A DNA stretch of 15,704 nt, taken from NCBI GenBank assembly GCA_031401815.1, contig JANNRW010000178.1:1-15704 (forward strand), written 5' to 3'. This document shows positions 1 to 6,140 of the stretch, piece after piece; within the stretch, counting starts at the first letter, position 1, and each line of letters starts with the position of its first letter. Below the pieces are notes generated by a model. The model was given only the letters and a program-made list of their open reading frames with translations. It searched no databases and was not told the DNA's origin. The position numbers and the translations under genes are program-made. The stretch comes from JANNRW01 sp031401815 (lineage in GTDB: Bacteria; Desulfobacterota; Desulfuromonadia; Geobacterales; DSM-12255).

Positions 1-66
1 GCATACCCCGCTGGATTTCTGCTCCTTGTCGGATCTGGCCTCCCAGACGACCAGGGCGCTCTCCAG
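1..66 (-). other. In-frame continuation of the rhodanese-like gene past its TAA stop
   Basis: No independent start codon with a good ribosome binding site is seen in these 66 bases. Reading the minus strand in the same frame as the upstream gene, 22 codons stay open to the window edge. They begin LESALVVWEARSDKEQ. LESALVVW fits the place of the last rhodanese motif (a LxGGxxxW-like strand and helix). It also matches the equivalent point of the first domain of the same protein (YLMEDGLPGW) at Glu, Leu and Trp in the same register. The segment therefore looks like the missing end of the second rhodanese domain and not spacer. An open frame of 22 codons is not remarkable by itself; the match in register is the real support. 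Confidence 0.5.
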
Positions 67-789
67 TTAACACGCATCGACCGGCAAAATCCCTGCAAAT
101 TGTTCCATTAGTAGCAGGGGATCAGCTTCAAGCGGGAACACCAGAACCACTGTTGCCGGTTTTTCAAGATTCAGCGTCAAAGGGGTGCTCTCTTTACCTG
201 AAAACCGCTTAGCGACAGACAACAGTCGCTCCTTCAGATCCAGACCTGGTACTGATTCCGCTTTCGGAACAATCCCGCCTGCCTGTTCATCCTTGCTTCT
301 TAAGTCGAGTATCTGCACCGGTATCCTGTTTTGCAGCGCCCACTGCAGATCACCCATGGTGACCCGGCGAAATTGTGAACCGGTTCTGTTACCAACAACC
401 GGCAGTTTTTCTGCTCTCCAGCCTGGCAGACCATCTTCCATCAGATAAACCTTTTCGTGCCCGCTCTTTACCAGCAACGCGGCTGCATCCCTCGCCATGC
501 GCAGGCCAAGCGAATCATCGACAATAACGAGGGTTTTCTGACGAGGAAACATCCTGGTCAAGAGTGAATCAGCAGCTATATGCATAGCCCCCTCTGCATG
601 CAAGTTCTCAAAAGCCGACTTGTTCCGGATGTCTATAAGCCAGAGGCTGCTCCTCTCCCTAAGGAGAGAATAAACCCGCTGAGGCGCTATCCACTGCCAC
701 TCAACGGCACACGATGCCTGAATCGATGTCCCGAAAATCAGCAGAACAATAAACAGGCTTAAACATGTCAGCTTTCTTTCACCCTTCAC
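67..789 (-). CDS. Exported tandem rhodanese-like protein without catalytic cysteines; probably interrupted at its 3' end
   Basis: A 240-residue protein with a signal peptide (about 1-28, cleavage likely after SCA) and two rhodanese-like domains (about 31-131 and 142-240). Domain 1 has the family's LIDIR start (Asp53, Arg55) and a HAEGA segment near 64-68. Domain 2 has ILDLRS (162-165) and GGIVPKA. The active-site loop lacks its cysteine in both: DDSLGLR near residue 92 and FPLEAD near 218. Sulfur transfer is therefore unlikely, and a binding or scaffolding role in the periplasm is more plausible (inference). The start is GTG at 789, with GGAG ten bases upstream. The GTG and the next codons come from a heptamer repeat. 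The TAA stop falls one residue before the last conserved motif of domain 2, and the reading frame continues beyond it. This is the last gene of the apparent operon seen here. Confidence 0.75.
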   Translation of the reverse strand: MKGERKLTCLSLFIVLLIFGTSIQASCAVEWQWIAPQRVYSLLRERSSLWLIDIRNKSAFENLHAEGAMHIAADSLLTRMFPRQKTLVIVDDSLGLRMARDAAALLVKSGHEKVYLMEDGLPGWRAEKLPVVGNRTGSQFRRVTMGDLQWALQNRIPVQILDLRSKDEQAGGIVPKAESVPGLDLKERLLSVAKRFSGKESTPLTLNLEKPATVVLVFPLEADPLLLMEQFAGILPVDAC

Positions 790-937
790 TCTTTTTTATC
801 TCCAGACTCAACAACTCAACCACTCAACAATTCAACAGCTTCACCCTTCACTCTTCACCTTTCACTGACCAGAAGTTACAACTCAACAACTCAACATTTC
901 AACAACTCAACAGCCTCACGGCATCCACCCATCCACC
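778..937 (-). repeat. Island of tandem octamers and heptamers across a gene boundary
   Basis: Plus-strand coordinates. Octamers of CATCCACC occur twice, exactly, at 922-937. Four units of the AACTCAAC type lie at 880-911. Four TTCACYY-type heptamers lie at 840-867. Four octamers lie at 805-836 (GACTCAAC, AACTCAAC, CACTCAAC, AATTCAAC). Two heptamers, TTCACCC and TTCACTC, lie at 778-791. On the coding strand the units read GTTGAGTT and RRGTGAA, so each carries an overlapping start-stop tetramer (TTGA or GTGA). The island supplies the last codons of the propeller gene and the start codon of the rhodanese-like gene. No promoter or terminator is evident in the 126 bp spacer. Confidence 0.9.
800..803 (-). 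promoter_or_regulatory. Ribosome binding site for the rhodanese-like gene
   Basis: GGAG on the minus strand lies ten bases before the GTG at 789-787. It is the only Shine-Dalgarno-like sequence well placed for this frame, and it supports the GTG start inside the heptamer repeat. The spacing is at the long end of the usual range. Confidence 0.5.
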
Positions 938-3900
938 CTGTTCTTCATCACAATCTGCAGACCGTCCCCAGGGAGAATAGCGAAATTCACCCCGGCAAAA
1001 TCAGTCCCGGCAGGAGTTGTCCGGACTGTCACACTCTGCCAGAGTCCGGTTGTTGCATCAAAACGGCGCAGACTCGGGACACTGTCAAGACCGACAGATT
1101 TCAGCAGATCATAGGCACTGTAGCCGGTCGGCACTGAAAGAAGACCGATCTGGTTTGTACCTGGCAACAGGTTATGGACAGAAGTCTCACCGCTTCCTGC
1201 AAGCATGAGCGAGCCGCTTTTTTGGAGATAGATAACTATCCCCTGCCCTTTTACCAGTGGGAAATCCCCGCCTTGAGCATCAACTTGCAGATAATTGTTA
1301 TGGAGTGTATCAAGCGTCAGAATTCGCTGAATACCAAGCTCATCCCTTTTTGCACTGAAGAGCGCAGCAGCAGTCGGATACTGCGTGGCAAGCGAACCTC
1401 CGACTGCCACCAGGTTAAAGCCGGGCATCAGCGCCACCTCTACAGGAAGGGATTCAGTCAGGAAAGGCGCAGAATACAGCTGGAAGGCTCCTGAGCGATT
1501 ATCCTGCCAGAACACCATACCAGCTCCAACAGCAGGCTCTTCCTGTCGCGCTGTATTAGCTGACAGCCGCCCACCCATGGCGCTTGACAACAAGCGGAAA
1601 GAGAGATTGGGATCGTCCAGTCCGGCTTCATAATCCGTATAAACCAGCAGGTCATCCCTGATGGAAGCCTGGGTGTGATCGCCGGTTCCATAAGTAATAC
1701 GGATCAGACCTTTTTGCGGATTAAAGCTGTATATATCCTTCTGTCCACTCTTTTCATCAGTCCAGAAAGTAGTTGCTCCGTAAACAGCAGGCAAATTCTT
1801 GTTGGCACTATCCTGGGTCAGCTTTGCTTCCTGTCTGGTAATCAGATTGAAGGAGTAAATCTGCCCCAGACCATGACGATAATCCTCCCAGACAACAGTG
1901 TCGCCATATATTGCCGGGTGGAGCTGATCCCTTTCATGGCTGGTCAGTTGCAGTAGTTCATCAGTAGCAAGATTCTTTGCATGGATATCCCAGTTGCCAT
2001 TCCGCTTATCCTGCCAGACCACCCATTGTCCGGCAACCACCGGCCTCTCCTTGTCACCTGACCCGGTTGCAACGGTTGCAATGGCTACTTCTGAAGCTGT
2101 ATCAAGACGATATCCATATATCTCCCAGCCGCCGCTCCGGTTATCCTGCCAGACGATGATATCGCCATCCAGAGCCGGATGGAGATGATCCGCATTGCCA
2201 GCAGTTATTCTGACAGAAGGAGAGTTTGCTGCCATATCCTTGTAATAGACATCCCAATTGACATTGCGGTTATCCTGCCAGACAACCCGTGAAGCGGACG
2301 CCCGTGGATGTAGCTGCTGCGCAGTTGTGACCGGGTCAACCGGAGCCTCCTGAAACCAGTCATCAGCCGTAATATTCAGAGTCGCAACAGCAAAATGAAT
2401 TGCAGCAGCAGGGTCAAGAGGATTGTCCAGGCCATCACTGACCTTGATTCTGGCAGTATAGACACCGGTCTGCACCAATTTGCCGCTGGAATCCCTGCCA
2501 TCCCACCAAAGGCGCAGTGGAGCGGATGAGGTTGCCGACCCCTTGAGAATCCGGATTGCGCTGCCGCTCTGCCAGGTCGATCCAGGGACAATTTCCAGTT
2601 CAAACGGAAGGATTGGAATACTGCTGGTCGCCGTTAAGGTGAACTCAATCGTGCGGTTGGCAACAACCCCCTTTGGAGCGTGAGGAGCAAAACTTGCGGG
2701 AGTTGCCCTGAATTCAGAAATAACAGGGGCTCCGGAGACTACTATGACAGTTGTGCTTTGCGTTGCCTCCCTGTTTTCGTCGCGATCCACACTGTAATAA
2801 TTGACAGTATAGGTTCCGGCGGCCTCAAGGGAAAAGGGGTACGCCGGTATGAACTCATCGTCAACTCCGTTTACTTTTCTGAACATGCCTGCCACACCGC
2901 TGCCACCTTCATTGTCCCGGGCGGTTAATGCCAGTCTGGTTCCGGGGGTCACGTAAACCGGATTTGCGCCGGTTGCCGAGCCGTCAAAGATCAGGGTTGT
3001 TGTCGGCGGAGTATTATCAATCAGTGGTTTCTCGTACACGAGGGTATATGTTCCAGGGGCATTGGCATCAGTCCGGAAATCGACAAAATGCAGGGTAAAT
3101 ACTCTTTTGTAATCCTTGTCAACCCCCTCCTCAACCCAGAAGTTGTTCTCGTCGAGATGAACACCATCCTTGCGTACCACGTCCATGAGTTTAAGCATCC
3201 CGAGAGATGGGTCGGAGAGTCGCGTGTAAATCCAGCCGATCCTGTCTTGCGGCAGGGTCATCTCAACGGAGGGATTGTCATTAGTCGGCCTCTCCGGCAT
3301 GACAGTCGGAGTCAGTACGCTGATGAGAGAACGTGAAGCCGTGGCATTCGTCGATCCGTTCGGTATCTCCGACTCGAATATGGTGTCAGGAAGATGATCC
3401 ACGTCACGATCCGTGTCTGCCAGAAAATCGAGCCGATTATCCCTCCCCGGAAGGTTTACCTTGATCTTGTGGACAAGATAATGGGCGTTCATCTCCTGAA
3501 TCAGCGACGTCAACTCGCCGCCAAGCTCGGACGCATGGGAAAATTCCGCCTTGAATTCAGTGAACCGTCCGGTCAGAGTCGAAATCATCTCCCAGGAGGC
3601 AGATGCGATTTGTTTACTGGGGAGATCGCCGAAATTAACAGTCAGGGTCGGCTCTACAGCAGCGTCGTTGACAGAGGCACCAAGAAGCCTGAAATCGATC
3701 AGCAGACCCTGATCATTTGTCACAATCTTCGGTTGCGCTGAATCTATTTTCAGTTTTGAGGCTGGCCCGTAACCGTCGTTCAAAATCCTGACTGCAAGAG
3801 GAAAAGGGACTGGCGGTTCAACCAGCGGGGTGAAAGGATTATCGGCAACAACGTTGAAAGGCATGAAATAGTCGATAACCAGCTGCGGCATAGGTTTGAC

Positions 3901-4377
3901 CGTGATTTTGGCCGGGTTGAGCGGTACTGTCTCCTGCTTGCTAGAAGCAGTATAGGTAAGCGTTGCTCCAACCCAGTAATCAACCCCGATCTGGAGGGCT
4001 ACACCGTTCTCCATTATCACCCCTGCCCCTGGCGAGGGGATGATCAACCAGTGGGCTTCAGCTCGCGCGCCACCTTCAACCCTGCCGGTTCCATCCAGAG
4101 CAGTGATGTTGGTCAGAACAGGCTTGCGTATAAAGAACTGGGTCTCCCTGATTTTCCCTTCCCTGTCCTTGATCACGATATCCAGACGGAGGTTTTCAAG
4201 GGGGGTATCAGGCACATTGTTCGTCAACACCATCTTTGCGTCAAAGGCAATTCGTTCGAGTGTAAGGCTTTGCAGTAATTCGATGCTGACTTTGGCGCAG
4301 GCAGCCTCACTGGCAGCAGGAGATACAACCTGAAGGAGGAGATACAATAATAGCGCAAAGAAGCTGAGCTTTTTCAT
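916..4377 (-). CDS. Secreted multidomain protein with a seven-bladed TolB/WD40-like propeller
   Basis: A 1153-residue protein from ATG 4377, beginning with a clear signal peptide (MKKLSFFALLLYLLL, about 1-26). The N-terminal third is unassigned beta-rich sequence. A DTDRDVDHLPD acidic motif near residues 320-330 resembles thrombospondin type 3 calcium sites. After it come an OmpL47/HYR-like Ig domain (about 480-570, beginning NTPPTTTLIFDG), a FlgD-type Ig domain (about 600-655, with LRLWWDGRDSSGKLVQTGVY), and seven blades of 43-46 residues (about 690-965) carrying VVWQDNR, WEDYR or FWTDEK and ending DIY or IYS. A C-terminal domain beginning PGFNLVAVGG (about 975-1153) is unassigned. The probable role is a periplasmic or surface protein that binds partners or polymers (inference). 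The gene lies 56 bp after the DsbA-like gene. A GTG at 4437 overlaps that gene's TGA and also has GGAG 8 bases upstream, but it would put 20 residues before the signal peptide. Confidence 0.8.
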   Translation of the reverse strand: MKKLSFFALLLYLLLQVVSPAASEAACAKVSIELLQSLTLERIAFDAKMVLTNNVPDTPLENLRLDIVIKDREGKIRETQFFIRKPVLTNITALDGTGRVEGGARAEAHWLIIPSPGAGVIMENGVALQIGVDYWVGATLTYTASSKQETVPLNPAKITVKPMPQLVIDYFMPFNVVADNPFTPLVEPPVPFPLAVRILNDGYGPASKLKIDSAQPKIVTNDQGLLIDFRLLGASVNDAAVEPTLTVNFGDLPSKQIASASWEMISTLTGRFTEFKAEFSHASELGGELTSLIQEMNAHYLVHKIKVNLPGRDNRLDFLADTDRDVDHLPDTIFESEIPNGSTNATASRSLISVLTPTVMPERPTNDNPSVEMTLPQDRIGWIYTRLSDPSLGMLKLMDVVRKDGVHLDENNFWVEEGVDKDYKRVFTLHFVDFRTDANAPGTYTLVYEKPLIDNTPPTTTLIFDGSATGANPVYVTPGTRLALTARDNEGGSGVAGMFRKVNGVDDEFIPAYPFSLEAAGTYTVNYYSVDRDENREATQSTTVIVVSGAPVISEFRATPASFAPHAPKGVVANRTIEFTLTATSSIPILPFELEIVPGSTWQSGSAIRILKGSATSSAPLRLWWDGRDSSGKLVQTGVYTARIKVSDGLDNPLDPAAAIHFAVATLNITADDWFQEAPVDPVTTAQQLHPRASASRVVWQDNRNVNWDVYYKDMAANSPSVRITAGNADHLHPALDGDIIVWQDNRSGGWEIYGYRLDTASEVAIATVATGSGDKERPVVAGQWVVWQDKRNGNWDIHAKNLATDELLQLTSHERDQLHPAIYGDTVVWEDYRHGLGQIYSFNLITRQEAKLTQDSANKNLPAVYGATTFWTDEKSGQKDIYSFNPQKGLIRITYGTGDHTQASIRDDLLVYTDYEAGLDDPNLSFRLLSSAMGGRLSANTARQEEPAVGAGMVFWQDNRSGAFQLYSAPFLTESLPVEVALMPGFNLVAVGGSLATQYPTAAALFSAKRDELGIQRILTLDTLHNNYLQVDAQGGDFPLVKGQGIVIYLQKSGSLMLAGSGETSVHNLLPGTNQIGLLSVPTGYSAYDLLKSVGLDSVPSLRRFDATTGLWQSVTVRTTPAGTDFAGVNFAILPGDGLQIVMKNRVDGWMP
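1480..2300 (-). repeat. DNA-level repeats encoding the propeller blades
   Basis: The 13-base word TTATCCTGCCAGA (plus strand) recurs at about 1499, 2006, 2141 and 2270, each time encoding the WQD/N core of a blade. Neighbouring copies are 129 and 135 bases apart, which is 43 and 45 codons. The blades at about 1635, 1765 and 1880 have diverged in DNA but keep the protein pattern. This fits growth by in-frame duplication. Confidence 0.7.
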
Positions 4378-4384
4378 GAAAACG

Positions 4385-4389
4385 CTCCT
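4385..4389 (-). promoter_or_regulatory. Ribosome binding site for the propeller gene
   Basis: AGGAG on the minus strand lies seven bases before the ATG at 4377. This strong site, placed just ahead of a textbook signal peptide, is why the start is set here and not at the GTG at 4437. Confidence 0.8.
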
Positions 4390-4433
4390 GTAGCCAGGTC
4401 TCTCACCAGCTCTGATCCGACATTTATCCAAAA

Positions 4434-5267
4434 TCACCGCTTCAACTCCCCATCAATCATCTGCCGGAACCCTTCAAATGACAACTCTTTCACCAGCTTG
4501 TTGTTCACAAAAACAGTCGGTGTTCCAGTCACCTCGTTCTCCCCTGCCTCTGCAATATCTCTGTCAATAAGCCTGTCAAGCGCCGGATCATTCCGCTTGC
4601 GGATAAACCGGTCAATATCTAGCTTGAGGAGCGCGGCTATCTCCTGGATCTTATCCTCGTTTACAGCACCACCAAGCTCAAAAAGCCTTGCATGGAATTC
4701 CTGGAATCTCCCCTGGTCATGGGCTGCCAGAGCCGCCTTTGCTGCATTTCGCGCCTGCTTGTGAAAGGTGAGCGGAAAATTCTTGAAGACCAGTTTCAGA
4801 TCTTTCGGGTATTTATCCAAGAATTGTTTGAGGAGCGGTTCAAGTCGCCCGCAGTAGGGGCACTGGTAATCGCTGTACACCGCAATCACTACAGGCGCGT
4901 TTTCCGCACCCTTGAATGGTAGCCCTTCCAGGTTGATCCGGGTGACTTTCTCAAGCTGAAATATCTTGACCAGATTACTTTTGCTGTCAGAGAGCATTAT
5001 CTGATTATCCCGCAATAGTGTAATCATGTTGAACCCGGAATCCACCGGATATGTCTCTACCACACGGTTTTCATCCACTGAATACAGGGCAACTTTTCTT
5101 TTCAGAAGTACGTAGACCAGCCTGCCATCTGACGAAGGAGCCATGGCAAGAGGGGGCTCCTCAAATGCAGTCTGTTTTTTCAGAGTCCAGTTGTATGCCG
5201 CATGCAGGCTGTTAGCCGGAAGCAGTGCAATAAAGCCGAAACAGATTGTCATGATAATAATTTTCAA
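4434..5267 (-). CDS. Exported DsbA/DsbG-like thiol-disulfide oxidoreductase with an extra N-terminal segment
   Basis: A 277-residue protein with a signal peptide (about 1-23, ending NSLHA). The thioredoxin-fold part starts near residue 120. It carries the CPYC redox motif at 136-139, FKNFPLTFHKQA, an alpha-helical insert, and the cis-proline loop TGTPTVFVNN near 248, as in the DsbA/BdbD-type (Thioredoxin_4) family. The usual reaction is formation or shuffling of disulfides in exported proteins. About 95 residues lie between the signal peptide and the redox domain. They include SSDGRLVYVLLKRKVALYSV and a second similar stretch, which look like one or two propeller-type blades. The start is TTG at 5267, with GGAG eight bases upstream. 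The ATG at 5252 has no such site. The likely clients are the cysteine-rich giant protein and the other exported products of this operon (inference). Confidence 0.85.
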   Translation of the reverse strand: MKIIIMTICFGFIALLPANSLHAAYNWTLKKQTAFEEPPLAMAPSSDGRLVYVLLKRKVALYSVDENRVVETYPVDSGFNMITLLRDNQIMLSDSKSNLVKIFQLEKVTRINLEGLPFKGAENAPVVIAVYSDYQCPYCGRLEPLLKQFLDKYPKDLKLVFKNFPLTFHKQARNAAKAALAAHDQGRFQEFHARLFELGGAVNEDKIQEIAALLKLDIDRFIRKRNDPALDRLIDRDIAEAGENEVTGTPTVFVNNKLVKELSFEGFRQMIDGELKR

Positions 5268-5275
5268 GCCGTCAA

Positions 5276-5279
5276 CTCC
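5276..5279 (-). promoter_or_regulatory. Ribosome binding site that selects a TTG start
   Basis: GGAG on the minus strand lies eight bases before the TTG at 5267. The next in-frame ATG, fifteen bases downstream, is preceded only by A/T-rich codons without a Shine-Dalgarno sequence. The rare TTG start is therefore preferred. Confidence 0.65.
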
Positions 5280-5312
5280 AATCTAGATGCAATATCTTCA
5301 GGAACCTAAAGT

Positions 5313-5468
5313 AGTCAGGATTCAGTGGTCAGGATTCAGTAGAAAAAGCAGTGCCAGCTCCCCTCAATGGCGTATTTTCAGATGAAAACCCTTGAGGAGG
5401 CTCCCTTTTATGCTTCCGCTTTTATACAAATCATTCTGACTCCTGACTCCTGACTACTGACTCCTGAG
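5313..5468. repeat. Inverted arrays of heptamers flanking a hairpin in the intergenic spacer
   Basis: The left arm holds two exact copies of GTCAGGATTCAGT (5314-5326 and 5328-5340), which break down into 7-base units. The right arm (5436-5468) holds four and a half units of CTGACTC or CTGACTA, which is the same heptamer family on the opposite strand. Between them lies an imperfect hairpin (5362-5397): CCTCAA pairs with TTGAGG, GG with CC, and TTTTC with GAAAA around an AGAT loop. The composite resembles a small palindromic mobile or REP-like element. It fills most of the 212 bp spacer (5268-5479), in which no other feature is seen. Confidence 0.8.
5362..5397. other. Imperfect hairpin at the centre of the repeat element
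   Basis: The stem has 6 + 2 + 5 base pairs with small internal loops and an AGAT tetraloop. It lies about 80 bases after the stop codon of the 196-residue gene, so it could slow or partly end transcription. No U-run follows the stem directly on the minus strand (a T5 run appears only after about 10-12 further bases), so I do not call it an intrinsic terminator. Confidence 0.5.
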
Positions 5469-5479
5469 AGTTATCATTC

Positions 5480-6070
5480 CTACCTTCTTTTCCTGGACAA
5501 CATCGACATGTACTTGTTACTCAGGTAGGTAAAAACCGGATCGTTCAACAAGTTGTTCGTAATATAGAAGCGTCCGTCCTTTTTCAGGACAGGATATGAA
5601 TCCTTGATATGTCCATATCCTTCCAGGTACTGTTGCACGATAAATATTCTGTAATCGCCATAGGCGATTTTTGCCAGGAATGTGTTCTCCTTCATCTTGC
5701 TTTGCGTAACAACATTCAATGCCATATTAGTCGGATCAGATAACTTGGCCTTTATCTCTGCACGATCATCGTGGAGCCACATATCAACAATTTTATCAAG
5801 CTCACCCCTTTGATTGTTCCGCAGAAAATCGATAACAAACTTTTCATCAGCTTCATATTTTCCCGATTTTTCCATTTCATCAAACCATCCACCAACCGGG
5901 TATGTTTTCCCCTGGAGCAGCATGATTACCGGTGTGCCGGTAGTGACATTATTTGGGTAGAATTCCACTTTGACCTGGACATCTTCGCACCTTGCCGGAT
6001 TAATGGATGCAATCGCAAAAATAACCGAGATGAAGATAATTGATACTGAACGCTTATGTATTGCACTCAT
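5480..6070 (-). CDS. Exported protein of unknown function, 196 residues
   Basis: I do not recognise this family. The protein starts at ATG 6070 with a signal peptide (MSAIHKRSVSIIFISVIFAI, mature part from about residue 29). The mature part is about 168 residues, charged and mixed alpha/beta, with an early segment GTPVIMLLQGKTYPVGGWFD. The ending IAYGDYRIFIVQQYLEGYGH followed by a strand-rich stretch (KDGRFYITNNLL) resembles the fold pattern of small NTF2-like accessory proteins, but this is only an impression. The tail is basic (SRKRR). The gene lies 70 bp downstream of the giant gene, and a 212 bp repeat-filled spacer separates it from the DsbA-like gene. Its place suggests an accessory factor for export or assembly of the giant protein (inference). 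In-frame codons upstream of 6070 carry no better start. Confidence 0.75.
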   Translation of the reverse strand: MSAIHKRSVSIIFISVIFAIASINPARCEDVQVKVEFYPNNVTTGTPVIMLLQGKTYPVGGWFDEMEKSGKYEADEKFVIDFLRNNQRGELDKIVDMWLHDDRAEIKAKLSDPTNMALNVVTQSKMKENTFLAKIAYGDYRIFIVQQYLEGYGHIKDSYPVLKKDGRFYITNNLLNDPVFTYLSNKYMSMLSRKRR

Positions 6071-6076
6071 GCCTCT

Positions 6077-6082
6077 CTCCTT
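6077..6082 (-). promoter_or_regulatory. Ribosome binding site for the 196-residue exported protein
   Basis: AAGGAG on the minus strand lies six bases before the ATG at 6070. The strong site fixes the start directly before the signal peptide and excludes the 37-codon upstream extension, which has no signal-like sequence at its N-terminus. Confidence 0.8.
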
Positions 6083-6140
6083 CCGTGTTGTCAAATGAGC
6101 AGTAACTTCTTTTTTGCCTGCCACCCCTGAGCACCATGCA

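Noticed and set aside
778..937. CRISPR array
   Set aside because: Units are only 7-8 bases and contiguous, without spacers of unique sequence.
4845..4865. CPYC as part of a heme-binding CxxCH motif
   Set aside because: CPYC is followed by Gly, not His, and the surrounding fold and cis-Pro loop are those of DsbA-like proteins.
5362..5397. Hairpin as an intrinsic terminator for the 196-residue gene
   Set aside because: The stem is imperfect and AT-rich inside, and no U-run follows directly on the minus strand (a T5 run lies only after about 10-12 more bases). It sits within a palindromic repeat element, which explains it better.
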